From Oscillatoria sp. FACHB-1407 (GTDB taxonomy: Bacteria > Cyanobacteriota > Cyanobacteriia > Elainellales > Elainellaceae), in NCBI RefSeq assembly GCF_014697545.1, contig NZ_JACJSA010000021.1, positions 88,951 to 152,950 on the forward strand: a stretch of DNA of 64,000 nt, read 5' to 3'. The notes under the pieces are model-generated. The model was not told the origin of the DNA. It made no database searches and saw only the letters and a program-made list of their open reading frames with translations. The first letter of the stretch is position 1. Every line of letters begins with the position of its first letter. The translations under genes and the position numbers were made by a program. Positions 48,220 to 58,645 of the stretch are shown piece after piece.

Positions 48220-49182
48220 CTTCAAAGGCTCACTAGAGGACGAGACGGTTAATTTTTTGTACTCAGGCTCAATTTTTGCTTTAACGAGTATATTCCTACG
48301 GTAACGTGCCGTACAGTTCAATAGCGATCGGACTACAACCCAATCTCTTAGTGCTGCTATTTACAGATCAGGTTTGACAATAAAACCAGGGGGGTGTGAG
48401 AGCTAGGCTGTTCCCCCCAAGTCAGGGCTTCCACCCCTGCACCTCAATTCCCACCCTTATTTACGACAAGTTGTACTTAGCAAGAAAGCTCCGTCCACCA
48501 CTCAGATCAAGATAGGTCAAAAAGCACTCAGTGGAGGGGATCAGGAAACACCATTGCTCTGCTTTCAAGCAAGCCGCGATCGCAAACCACTGATCTCCTT
48601 TGTCACAGGGTCATTACAGTCGATTACCCGATCGGTTATGTCAGGTTGGGTAGACAATTAACCAGGGAAACTGAAACGTTGATCAGGGGCGATCGCACTT
48701 AAGTATTTAAGATTCAGTATTTCTAACGATAGAACGACTGTACCCATTTACAGGATTGAGGTTATCCCTTCTATTCTGGATATTGGCTGGATAAAACTCT
48801 TCTGTACTCAAGGTTTCAATTATTACCAAAACAACTAATTCCAACTCTAAAAAGCAAATTGTAGTCGTAAGAAATATGCAGATTCTTTGCAGATAAAATA
48901 CAGTTCCTTGATATTTCACTCCAAATTTCAGGATAACGTTTGAATTGATTTGAGTATTTCCTCTGTCTCCGGGGCAGACTCAATTTAGGCGTAAGTTAAA
49001 AAGGTAAGTGAACATCAGCATGATGGATCAGTTGATAAGAACTGGCTATGAGGAGCATTAAGTGTTACAAGTTAGGCTGATTAAATCGCGTTCACTTACT
49101 AACACAGTTCTGGCTATAGCTGGTTAATCCATCATCAGGACATTACTGTTGGCTCTATTTAGCTCATAAAGGATCAACGAGG
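48220..49182. other. Intergenic region between acnB and gmd
   Basis: About 960 bp upstream of both divergent genes. It contains family A copy 2 (48351-48476). The minus frame at 48707-48919 has no recognisable features. No promoter could be assigned by eye. Confidence 0.55.
48351..48476. mobile_element. MITE-like element, family A copy 2
   Basis: The 126-bp copy starts GTGCTGCTATTTACAGATCAGG and ends TTTACGACAAGTTGTAC, flanked by TTA on both sides. It is more diverged than copies 1 and 3, with a 5-7 bp longer centre. Confidence 0.65.
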
Positions 49183-50262
49183 ATGACGCAACGGAAACGC
49201 GCACTAATTACTGGAATCACGGGTCAGGATGGGTCTTATCTCAGTGAACTTTTGATGGAGAAAGGGTATGAAGTTCACGGCATCATTCGTCGAACCTCAA
49301 CCTTTAACACCGACCGAATTGATCACATCTACGAAGACCCGCACAACGAAGACGCTCGGCTATTTCTGCATTATGGCGACTTAACCGACGGCACGACCCT
49401 CCGGCGGATTCTGGAAGAGGTTCAACCCGTTGAAATTTACAACCTGGGGGCGCAATCCCACGTACGGGTTAGCTTTGACTCTCCTGAATACACCGCTGAC
49501 TCCGTCGGGATGGGGACGCTGCGATTGTTAGAGGCAATCCGCGACTATCAACAGCGCACTGGGATTGAGGTTCGCTTCTATCAAGCCGGTTCCTCAGAAA
49601 TGTTTGGCAAAGTGCAAGAAGTTCCCCAGAAGGAAACCACTCCCTTCTATCCCCGCAGTCCCTATGCCTGCGCCAAGGTGTATGCTCACTGGCAAACCGT
49701 GAACTACCGGGAATCCTACGGCATGTTTGCCTGCAATGGCATCCTGTTTAACCACGAATCACCGCGTCGGGGTGAAACGTTTGTAACTCGCAAGATTACT
49801 CGTGCCGTTGCCCGCATCGTCGCAGGTCAACAAAAGAAACTCTACATGGGCAACCTCGACTCCAAACGGGACTGGGGTTATGCCAAAGACTACGTCCGGG
49901 CAATGTGGCTCATGCTGCAACAAGATGAACCCGATGACTATGTGGTTGCCACAGGTGAAACCTACACCATCAAACAATTCCTCGATCTGGCGTTTGGCTA
50001 TGTCAATCTGAACTGGCAAGACTACGTTGAGTTCGATGAGCGATATCTGCGTCCGGCAGAGGTGGATCTACTCATTGGTGATCCCACCAAAGCCAAGCAA
50101 AAGCTGGGTTGGGAACCCTCTGTCACCTTTGAACAGTTGGTGACCCTGATGGTAGAAGCCGACCTGAAAGCCTTGGGACTGGTTCCCCTCAATGGACACT
50201 CCATTCAAGCCGTCGCAGACATTGCCACGACTCGCCAGAGCACAGGCAGCTTTGCCTCTTAA
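49183..50262 (+). CDS. gmd: GDP-mannose 4,6-dehydratase
   Basis: It converts GDP-D-mannose to GDP-4-keto-6-deoxymannose. It is an extended SDR enzyme with the NAD(P)-binding motif [20 protein letters not shown], the [20 protein letters not shown] stretch, the catalytic AGSSEMFG Ser/Glu region and YACAK (Tyr-x3-Lys). [20 protein letters not shown] and [16 protein letters not shown] are family landmarks. At 359 residues it is full length. fcl follows after 186 bp with a palindrome between; together they make GDP-L-fucose. Confidence 0.96.
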   Translation: MTQRKRALITGITGQDGSYLSELLMEKGYEVHGIIRRTSTFNTDRIDHIYEDPHNEDARLFLHYGDLTDGTTLRRILEEVQPVEIYNLGAQSHVRVSFDSPEYTADSVGMGTLRLLEAIRDYQQRTGIEVRFYQAGSSEMFGKVQEVPQKETTPFYPRSPYACAKVYAHWQTVNYRESYGMFACNGILFNHESPRRGETFVTRKITRAVARIVAGQQKKLYMGNLDSKRDWGYAKDYVRAMWLMLQQDEPDDYVVATGETYTIKQFLDLAFGYVNLNWQDYVEFDERYLRPAEVDLLIGDPTKAKQKLGWEPSVTFEQLVTLMVEADLKALGLVPLNGHSIQAVADIATTRQSTGSFAS

Positions 50263-50280
50263 CCGGTGTATTTCCGCTAA

Positions 50281-51396
<1,116 letters not shown>

Positions 51397-51559
51397 TCCA
51401 CTGTCCCTAAATCCCTGGTTGCTGTTGATGTCAATTAGACGGGCTGATGCCATTTCAACCAGAAACCGGGGATTTTATGCACCCTTACCCATCAATTGCC
51501 CTGTTTTTGGGGATCGGGGTAAGGTAGAATGCCCTGTTGAAGAATATTTTGGCGAATTT

Positions 51560-52153
51560 GTGAACGCGGCTGACTCTCAACCCAAAAAGGCGGAACTCAG
51601 GCGATCGCTGCTAAAGGCAAGACAGGCTCTTCATCCTGATATTTGGCGCGAAAAGAGCGATCGCATTTGTGCTCAGTTGCACAATTGGTCAGTGTTTGCT
51701 CAAGCTCGAACCGTTCTCGCTTATTTTAGTTTTCGTCAGGAACCCGACCTCAGCCCTCTCTTCACCCCATCTCGCATTTGGGGGTTTCCCCGTTGCGTTG
51801 AAAAAAATATGATGTGGCATCAGTGGGTGCCCACCGTCACAGGTTCCCGCCAATATCCGCTGCAATCGGGGGCATTTGGCATTGTAGAACCCCATCCCTA
51901 TGCCCCCCAGATCCAACCTGCCGATGTCGATCTGATCCTCGTGCCTGCGGTCGCCTGTGATGTCTGGGGTTATCGCCTGGGCTATGGCGGTGGGTTTTAC
52001 GATCGCATGTTGAGTTCCCCCCAATGGATTGGCAAACCTACTATCGGCATTGTGTTTGAGTTTGCCCGCTTACCGCGTCTCCCGATCGACCCCTGGGATC
52101 GTCCGCTGCAAGGAATTTGTACAGAAGCCGGATTGTTCTTGAAGGAGGAATAG
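51560..52153 (+). CDS. 5-formyltetrahydrofolate cyclo-ligase
   Basis: The enzyme converts 5-formyl-THF to 5,10-methenyl-THF with ATP. The domain starts at QPKKAELRRSLLKARQAL and contains WREKSDRICAQL, VLAYFSFRQEPDLSPLF, DLILVPAVACD and the signature GYRLGYGGGFYDRML. A GTG at 51560 gives 197 residues, matching the family; the frame is open to 51419 (TTG) with an ATG at 51428, but these 44-47 extra residues look unrelated. The start is therefore uncertain, while the function is not. It is 160 bp after fcl on the same strand. Confidence 0.88.
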   Translation: MNAADSQPKKAELRRSLLKARQALHPDIWREKSDRICAQLHNWSVFAQARTVLAYFSFRQEPDLSPLFTPSRIWGFPRCVEKNMMWHQWVPTVTGSRQYPLQSGAFGIVEPHPYAPQIQPADVDLILVPAVACDVWGYRLGYGGGFYDRMLSSPQWIGKPTIGIVFEFARLPRLPIDPWDRPLQGICTEAGLFLKEE

Positions 52154-52292
52154 AGAAGAAAGAAAAGAAAAGAGAAGGCTGAAGGATAAAGGATAAGAGG
52201 CTAGATCCTCGCTCCTGTTGAAAAGCGGATTCTTCTCAGGAAATACGTTAGAAGCTGAGGATATGACTCCAATGCCTTCAAATCAAAACTTC

Positions 52293-52667
52293 TTACCGGG
52301 CAAGGAGCGGAAGACTTAACAACACCCCATTCAAAGTGGCGATCGCCCCAGTGCCATACCACATCCACTTTGCTGTCGAGCGAGCCATCCAACGGTTGTG
52401 AGCAAACAGCCACACCGACAAACCATGCAGGAGGCATCCCCCCAGCGCAACCAGTGTCACATATTGGGCAAGCGTTTGTTCAATACTTCCGGCAAGGGAA
52501 CCGGGATGTTTGATGTAGAAACTCCACAAATACATGGCGTAGCCTGTCAAAAACAAGACACCACCCGTCAACAGAGCAAGACCGATCGCCAGGATGCTTT
52601 TACCAAGGGGCGATCGCTCCGGTAGTGGTGCAACTGGACGTTGTGAGGGGGAGGGGTTTGGAGCCAT
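52293..52667 (-). CDS. Small membrane protein, tandem paralogue 2
   Basis: ATG 52667 gives 124 residues; a GTG at 52685 is also in frame. A Pro-rich N-terminus (APNPSPSQRPVAPLPERSPL) leads to three or four membrane helices (ILAIGLALLTGGVLFLTGYA, TLVALGGCLLHGLSVWLFAH, YGTGAIATLNGVLLSLPLL). It shares PERSPL-K-I, a VALGGCLL/AVGGCLL motif and an AIAxLNGVLLxxPL end with the neighbour at 52705. The pair is a tandem duplication in one transcription unit (37-bp gap). Function unknown. Confidence 0.8.
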   Translation of the reverse strand: MAPNPSPSQRPVAPLPERSPLGKSILAIGLALLTGGVLFLTGYAMYLWSFYIKHPGSLAGSIEQTLAQYVTLVALGGCLLHGLSVWLFAHNRWMARSTAKWMWYGTGAIATLNGVLLSLPLLAR

Positions 52668-52704
52668 CGTTTTAAGTCGGGTCACATTTCTGAAGAAGTT
52701 TTGG

Positions 52705-53064
52705 TTAGAGCGTACTCTTCCAAGCCACTAAAGGAATTAGCAACAGCACCCCATTCAAAGCGGCGATCGCCCAGCTACAGTACACCAGCCATTTTCCGGT
52801 TGGTCGAGGTATCCAGTGATAGCGAACCAACAGCCAAACAAAACCCCACTCCAGTAAACAGCCTCCAACCGCCATAAAACCAAGATAGGTTGCCGCACGA
52901 TCGCTGATGTCACCGGGATAGAGGTCAGGATTGGTAATAAAGAAACTGCAAAGGAGCATCATGACAGCCGTTAGGAACAGCACAAACAGGCTCAGTAGGC
53001 TGAGGCAGAGCACCAGAATGGTTTTAATTAGGGGCGATCGCTCCGGTGAGGACTCTTGAGACAT
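52705..53064 (-). CDS. Small membrane protein, tandem paralogue 1
   Basis: 119 residues with PERSPLIKTI at the N-terminus and about three membrane helices (LVLCLSLLSLFVLFLTAVMM, GFMAVGGCLLEWGFVWLLV, CSWAIAALNGVLLLIPLV). The loop between helices differs from that of its paralogue at 52293. No family name is recognised. Confidence 0.8.
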   Translation of the reverse strand: MSQESSPERSPLIKTILVLCLSLLSLFVLFLTAVMMLLCSFFITNPDLYPGDISDRAATYLGFMAVGGCLLEWGFVWLLVRYHWIPRPTGKWLVYCSWAIAALNGVLLLIPLVAWKSTL

Positions 53065-53206
53065 ATTTGGCTGGAGATCTAGGGCTTAACCCATTCGCTA
53101 AACTTGTGGATGTAGAAAATTATGACAGCCATGACCGAAAACTATATCTGGGTTGTGACAGATACTCCGCCAACGGGCGATCGCTCGCTTAACCCAGAAC
53201 CCTCTC

Positions 53207-53239
53207 AGATCTTCAACTTCTTCGAGAAGTTGAAGATCT
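53207..53239. repeat. 33-bp AGATCT hairpin, family F copy 2
   Basis: Arms AGATCTTCAACTTCTT and GAGAAGTTGAAGATCT around a central C with one mismatch. Confidence 0.7.
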
Positions 53240-53394
53240 CGGCACGAAAAAAAGCTGGAGATCTTGGTGTCGATCGATGCAGAAACCTAATATATACAAG
53301 TAGAATGATCGTCATCCGGATCAATTTGCAAAAATTGTGGATGAGGATGCTTCAAAAGTTTTGTTGCCAATAGCCAAACGTTTGAGATCCCCCT

Positions 53395-53419
53395 AAATCC
53401 CCCTTCAAAAGGGGGATTT
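53395..53419. repeat. AAATCCCCCTT palindrome
   Basis: A perfect 11-bp stem AAATCCCCCTT/AAGGGGGATTT with a 3-nt loop, close upstream of the caspase-GUN4 start codon. A relative lies in the family E element at 45404. Confidence 0.6.
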
Positions 53420-53482
53420 GAGTCCGCTCTAGAGACTGCATCTAGAAAACCAGTAAACCCACCACTTTACTAACATTCATCA

Positions 53483-56056
53483 ATGGCTAGGGTTGCGCTG
53501 CTGATTGGGGTAAGCGAATATGGGTCAGGTTTAAGACCGCTCCCAGCGGCTTCTAACGATGTGGAAGCCCTACAGCAAGTGCTGGAAAATCAGGAGATCG
53601 GCGACTTTGACGTGGTCAAGCCCCTGATCAACCCCAGTCAATCGGAGATGGCAGAGGCGATCGAAACCTGGTCAAGCAGCCACACCTCCAATGATCTGGT
53701 GCTGCTGTTTTTCTCTGGGCACCGGGTTTATGACGAGCACCACAACCTCTACTTCGCCGCCCGCAACACCTATAAAAACAAGCACAATCACCTGATCAAA
53801 GCGTCGGCAGTATCAGCGAACTTTGTCCGCGATTGCTTTGAGCAGAGCCAATCCAGACAACAGGTGGTGATCCTGGATTGGTGTTCTGGCGAGTCATTAA
53901 GCAATGAGCGATCGGGCGATCGCCCCGTTTCGGGAATCGCTGCACCCACCAGTGTGGAGCATCAATTTGGAGCCGCAGGGCGCGTTGTCCTACTACCCTC
54001 CTCCGATTGGCACTACTCTTTCGTCCAAAAACGCAGCGATCGCTCCCTTTACACCCGCTATCTCGTTGAGGGAATCAGCACTGGAGTTGCCGATCGCAAT
54101 TTTGATGGCTCTGTTTCAGCGGATGAGTTGCACGAGTACGTTCGCAAGCGAGTCAAAGAAGCGGCTCCAGGCATTGATCCTAAGATTATTCGGTTAAATG
54201 AGCAGGATCTCCGCATTGAGATCGCCCGCGTCAAGATTAACGACCCGCAGCGGCACTATCGCCAGGAAGTCGAGAAGTATGCCAGTCAGGGCAAGATCTC
54301 TGAAGTCGGACGCACCATTCTTGATACACATCGAGTGCGGTTTGGCTTATCGCCCATTGACGCAGCGGTGATCGAAGAAGAAGTGCTGCAACCCTACCGT
54401 GACTACCAAAGCCTGTTAAAACAATATCGCGATGCCGTCGCCCCGATCGAGCAGGAGTACCTCCTCAACGAGGGCATTCACGAACAGCTCAAGACCCTGC
54501 AACATTATCTGGGCTTGCGGGATGAGGATGTGGCTCCGATTCAACAAGAAATTGCGGCTAAAGTAGAGGCATATCAGCGGGAATCAAAGCATCGAGAGCG
54601 ACTGAACCATATTCAGCAATATGGCGAAATTTATGAGGCGATCGCCCGTCGAGAGTATCCTCTAAGCAGTCGCACCGCAACAGAACTGCGGGAACTGCAA
54701 GAAGTCCTGGGGTTGCGCGATGAGGATGTGGCTCCGATTCAAGCGGAGATTCACTCCCAACTGGCAGCCCAGGAAGAGGCATATCGCCGCAAGTTGCAAC
54801 ATTATGAGTATGAGTTCACTCAAGCCGTTTCGTTAGGGTTGCCGATCAGCGAGTTCACCCGCGATGGACTCCGGAAGTTTCAACACTCCCTTGAGTTGCG
54901 AGATGATGATGTCAACCGAATTGAGCAGCAGGTGATGGAGCAAAACAAAAGCGACGCCGAAGCTTATCAAGAGAAGCTGCAACACTACGAGTTTAAGTTT
55001 TCTCAAGAGGTCAACCGAGAGCTGCCGCTCAGTGAGGCGACCCGTGAGGAATTGAAGCAATTTCAGCAGCATTTGGGGCTGCGTGATGAAGACGCTGCCC
55101 AGGTCGAGCATCGTGTCATTGGCAAGATTCAAGAGCAAGAAAAAGCCTATCAAAATAAGCTGTCTCTCTATGAGCAGCGGTTTATGCAGGTGGTTAACCT
55201 GGAATATCCACCTGGCGAGTTTGCCCGCCATGAACTGCGAAATTTGCAGAAGTCTCTGGGGTTGCGCGAAGCCGATGTGCAGCAGATTGAACGAGCCGCA
55301 TCTGCTTCACGGCAGGCAGAATTTCTCGCTAAACAGCAAGAACAAAAAGAGCAAAAAGAGCAACAACCGAAGGAAGTCCTGGAACCACCTGTCACCGTTA
55401 TTCAGACCCCAGCCGCAGACGCTTCTGTTGCGCCGCCACCACAGACTTCCCCCGCTTCGATTGCCCCCGTTGCTCCACCCGCTCCACCTGCACCCCCAAC
55501 CCCACCACCTGCACCCGCACCTGTTGCCGCTCCGAGCACTTCGCAACTGCTGCCTTCGGAAAGGGGCATTTCCTACACTCGGCTGAACGAATTGTTGCAG
55601 GCGAAGAATTGGCGGGAAGCCGATGAGGAAACCCTAGCCCTGATGCTCAAAGCCACCGGACGGGAAAAGGCGGGATGGCTCGATCGCACTGCATTAGAAA
55701 GCTTTCCCTGTGTAGATCTGCACACGATTGACCAACTCTGGCTTGAGCACAGCGGAGGACGCTTTGGCTTCAGCGTGCAACACCGGATCTATCGGGAAAT
55801 TCCCAAAGGGGATGCGGCTCTATTTGGCGATCGCATCGGTTGGTGGCATCCCAAAATGCGAATCTTTTTGCCCTACAGCAGCTTAAAATTTAACCCGCAG
55901 GCTCCGGAAGGACACCTCCCCGCTTTCTGGTTCTGGAAAATTCCAGTGGCGGAGTCGTTGCGCTCGTGGGGTCTGGCACCGGGGCGAGGCGGGTGTGCCA
56001 CTGATAGTTGGATGTTGGCAACGCTGATGCGCCGCATGGAAAATTGCCCTCAATAA
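53483..56056 (+). CDS. Caspase-like domain fused to helical repeats and a GUN4 domain
   Basis: The 857-residue protein starts like the gene at 1-1557 (MARVALLIGVSEYGSGLRPL). His80 lies in FSGHR (usual Gly after His replaced by Arg), and Cys134 in LDWCSGES, one residue shorter than the canonical DCCxSG. Residues 204-215 form an EF-hand-like loop (DRNFDGSVSADE). About 250-605 hold six helical repeats of about 70 residues ending LGLRDEDVxxIxxxV. A Pro/Ala-rich linker (about 635-690) leads to a GUN4 domain (about 695-830: YTRLNELLQAKNWREADEET, FPCVDLHTIDQLWLEHSGGR). GUN4 binds porphyrins and stimulates Mg-chelatase. No membrane segment. Whether the protease part is active is uncertain. Confidence 0.93.
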   Translation: MARVALLIGVSEYGSGLRPLPAASNDVEALQQVLENQEIGDFDVVKPLINPSQSEMAEAIETWSSSHTSNDLVLLFFSGHRVYDEHHNLYFAARNTYKNKHNHLIKASAVSANFVRDCFEQSQSRQQVVILDWCSGESLSNERSGDRPVSGIAAPTSVEHQFGAAGRVVLLPSSDWHYSFVQKRSDRSLYTRYLVEGISTGVADRNFDGSVSADELHEYVRKRVKEAAPGIDPKIIRLNEQDLRIEIARVKINDPQRHYRQEVEKYASQGKISEVGRTILDTHRVRFGLSPIDAAVIEEEVLQPYRDYQSLLKQYRDAVAPIEQEYLLNEGIHEQLKTLQHYLGLRDEDVAPIQQEIAAKVEAYQRESKHRERLNHIQQYGEIYEAIARREYPLSSRTATELRELQEVLGLRDEDVAPIQAEIHSQLAAQEEAYRRKLQHYEYEFTQAVSLGLPISEFTRDGLRKFQHSLELRDDDVNRIEQQVMEQNKSDAEAYQEKLQHYEFKFSQEVNRELPLSEATREELKQFQQHLGLRDEDAAQVEHRVIGKIQEQEKAYQNKLSLYEQRFMQVVNLEYPPGEFARHELRNLQKSLGLREADVQQIERAASASRQAEFLAKQQEQKEQKEQQPKEVLEPPVTVIQTPAADASVAPPPQTSPASIAPVAPPAPPAPPTPPPAPAPVAAPSTSQLLPSERGISYTRLNELLQAKNWREADEETLALMLKATGREKAGWLDRTALESFPCVDLHTIDQLWLEHSGGRFGFSVQHRIYREIPKGDAALFGDRIGWWHPKMRIFLPYSSLKFNPQAPEGHLPAFWFWKIPVAESLRSWGLAPGRGGCATDSWMLATLMRRMENCPQ

Positions 56057-56129
56057 GGGTGTATTTAGTGATTGGGGAACTGAACCCGGCGAATGAATTC
56101 GCAGCGATTGGAGCAACGTCCGCTGACGC

Positions 56130-56195
56130 GGTCTGAGGTTTTGAACCAACGCAGGCAGTTTTTGTGCTGGTAGCTGCGGTTTTAACCGCCACTCC
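56130..56195. repeat. Family H fragment
   Basis: TTTTTGTGCTGGTAGCTGCGG and TTTTAACCGCC, related to the element end at 7690-7722 and to 24331-24360. It is part of the 271-bp gap between the caspase-GUN4 and RTX genes. Confidence 0.4.
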
Positions 56196-56327
56196 CCTAA
56201 CTGTCAGATGCACCCCTCAGTAATGCCCTGAATCCTAACGTTTAGTGGCGATCGCCCCATTTGCCACAGTCCCCAAAATACAATTGTATTGGGGATAAAC
56301 CCAACGTCTCATACCAGGAGAAACTGT

Positions 56328-58148
56328 ATGAGGACTCATTCCAGGACAACCGCTACAACGTCCATCCGGAATGTCGGGGTGATCAAACACTTCAAAGATA
56401 TTTACCCCGGTGGCGCAGGCTCCAACCCTAGAGGATTTATCCAGTGGGGCGATCGCTTCTACTTCAGTGCCAACGACCCCCGGCATGGCTCAGAACTCTG
56501 GATCAGCGATGGCACACCCAGCGGAACTCATTTGCTCCAAGATATCTACCCCGGTGTGGGCAGCTCCTATCCCGTCGAGTTGACGCAGTTGGGTGACAAG
56601 TTCTATTTCAGTGCCACTGATAGCTGGCATGGGCAGGAATTGTGGCGAAGTGACGGAACCGCGATCGGAACCCAGCTATTTCAGGATTTGAATCCGTCTG
56701 GATCGACTGCCGGAAGTTCCACTATGGGGGCTTTTGTGGCAGTTGGGGATAAGCTCTATTTCAGTGCCTCCGTCAATGGAGTCAGTCCCGTGACCAATCT
56801 GTGGGTCACGGATGGCACAACCACTGGAACGCGATTGATGGTGAGCGGCAACGCTACATCTATTCCAAGACCATTGACTGCTTTTGGAGGCAACCTCTAT
56901 TTCACGGATCTGTACAGCTTTGGGGCGATCGCTCCCACTACCGATACGATTCTGTGGAGCAAACCCATTCAGTTCGCCTCAACCCCCGTTGAGTTTCGAG
57001 GCAAGCTCTATTTCAGTGGTCATGACAGTGTGTATGGCGACGAAGTTTGGGTGAGTGATGGCACTGCCGAGGGGACTCAACTGCTCAAGGACATTAGCCC
57101 TTTGCATGCGAGTCCATCCGGCTTCACTGGGATGGGTGACAGGCTGTATTTCAGGGCAAATGACGGGGTTCATGGCAGCGAACTGTGGAGCACCGACGGC
57201 ACTGCTCCGGGAACCCAACTCGTTCAAGACATCAACTCCGATGACAGTTCCTTACCTGCAAATTTCGTAGAGTTTGGTGGCAGGCTCTTTTTCAGTGCAA
57301 CTGGAAGCCTGAACAACCGGGAATTGTGGGTGAGCGACGGCACGGCAGCAGGGACACGCCTCTTCAAAGACATTAACCCGACCCTCGTTGACCTGGACAG
57401 GACTGGAAACCTCACCAACAGTAGTTCAGATCCAGACTCGTTTATCCCATTCAACGGCAAACTCTATTTCGCCGCTGATGATGGCACGCATGGTCGAGAA
57501 CTGTGGGTCACGGATGGCACCCCAACCGGAACGCGGATGCTTCAGGACATCAACCCCGGTCGCAATAGTTCCAATCCAGCCAATTTCGTATCGTTTGGCG
57601 GCAGGCTCTATTTTGAGGCAACCGATGGTTTTCACGGGGCTGAACTGTGGGTTCTCGATCCGGCAGGTGAAACCATTACAGGAACACCCAGACGCGATGT
57701 GTTGGATGGCAAAGCGGGAGATGATACCCTTTTGGGTTTAGGTGGCAACGACACTCTTGTCGGCGGCATCGGTGAAGACACCCTGGATGGCAGCACAGGC
57801 AACGATATATTACTGGCTGGCAATGGGGACGATCGCCTCTATGGCAACACAGGCAACGATCGCCTCTGGGGTGGCAATGGTCAAGATCTTCTTGCAGGTG
57901 GGGCGGGATACAACGTGTTAGTGGGCAACCAGGAACGCGATACCTTTGTTCTGCATCGGCAGGGATTTGCCCTAATTCGTGACTTTGAGGTGGGGAGCGA
58001 TCGCCTCAGTTTACCCAGAGGATTTCGTCTGGGTAGCTTGGAGATTGGGCAACAGGGCAATGCCTCCGTTTTGGAATGGGGCGATCGCCCTTTAGCCAAA
58101 CTTTTGGGCGTTCTGCCGTCAGAGTTGCGAGCCAAGTCTTTTGTCTAA
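56328..58148 (+). CDS. ELWVSDGT-repeat and RTX protein
   Basis: ATG 56328 is chosen because AGGAG lies 8 nt upstream; a TTG at 56289 is in frame. The 606-residue protein has eight or so repeats of 45-50 residues with a core GxELWVSDGTxxGTxLxxDIxPG and FVxFGGxLYFxAxD, probably a beta propeller, then RTX nonapeptides (about 455-545: GKAGDDTLLGLGGNDTLVGG, NGDDRLYGNTGNDRLWGG) and the tail FVLHRQGFALIRDFEVGSDR. There is no signal peptide, consistent with type I secretion. Function unknown; surface or extracellular role inferred. Confidence 0.9.
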   Translation: MRTHSRTTATTSIRNVGVIKHFKDIYPGGAGSNPRGFIQWGDRFYFSANDPRHGSELWISDGTPSGTHLLQDIYPGVGSSYPVELTQLGDKFYFSATDSWHGQELWRSDGTAIGTQLFQDLNPSGSTAGSSTMGAFVAVGDKLYFSASVNGVSPVTNLWVTDGTTTGTRLMVSGNATSIPRPLTAFGGNLYFTDLYSFGAIAPTTDTILWSKPIQFASTPVEFRGKLYFSGHDSVYGDEVWVSDGTAEGTQLLKDISPLHASPSGFTGMGDRLYFRANDGVHGSELWSTDGTAPGTQLVQDINSDDSSLPANFVEFGGRLFFSATGSLNNRELWVSDGTAAGTRLFKDINPTLVDLDRTGNLTNSSSDPDSFIPFNGKLYFAADDGTHGRELWVTDGTPTGTRMLQDINPGRNSSNPANFVSFGGRLYFEATDGFHGAELWVLDPAGETITGTPRRDVLDGKAGDDTLLGLGGNDTLVGGIGEDTLDGSTGNDILLAGNGDDRLYGNTGNDRLWGGNGQDLLAGGAGYNVLVGNQERDTFVLHRQGFALIRDFEVGSDRLSLPRGFRLGSLEIGQQGNASVLEWGDRPLAKLLGVLPSELRAKSFV

Positions 58149-58645
58149 TGCCATTTCTATAAATTTCGGCTACCTATCCATGCCTCTGTAGGGGTGGTTT
58201 GCGAAATTGCTGCTTGCAAATATACTACGTCTATACTACAATTCGTAGTCTAGGACTTTTATGTGCGTGGATAATTTCTGAGGGTGGAATGTTGGTGGCG
58301 AGCTTATTCGCATTCACCACTGCCCATCTGAACTTGTGGAGTGAGATAGATATTCTGCCCACTGAACGGTGTAACCTCTAGTATTCATATCAATCGCAAT
58401 CATCAACCCCTTGTAAAAGATCACCACCGGGCATGAAATTAATGCTGCTTTGACATCCGATCGCCCCTAAACACTGGAATTCCAGTTGCTCAAGAGATGT
58501 CACACTCAAGCGATTCCACAGCTTGGGTCAATTTGTGTGCCTTGTTGTGCACACATCTGAGTTGTCGAGTGATCCCTTGATCCTCACAACCGCATATATC
58601 TGACCCCACCGTTTCTTTGCCGGGGTCTTCAGGGAGGCAAATCGC
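58149..58645. other. Intergenic region
   Basis: About 500 bp. A decayed GTAGGGG palindrome (near 58190) and the inverted pair ACTACGTC/ATTCGTAGT (58224-58250) are visible. The frame at 58199-58381 is not credible. No promoter was fixed. Confidence 0.5.

Larger units (their letters stand above)
53065..53482. other. Intergenic region with two hairpins
   Basis: It holds family F hairpin copy 2 (53207-53239) and a CCCCCTT/AAGGGGG hairpin (53395-53419) 64 bp ahead of the caspase-GUN4 start. The frame at 53122-53373 covers the first hairpin and is not called. Confidence 0.6.

Noticed and set aside
48707..48919. 70-codon minus-strand frame between acnB and gmd
   Set aside because: AT-rich, no recognisable features, unsupported start.
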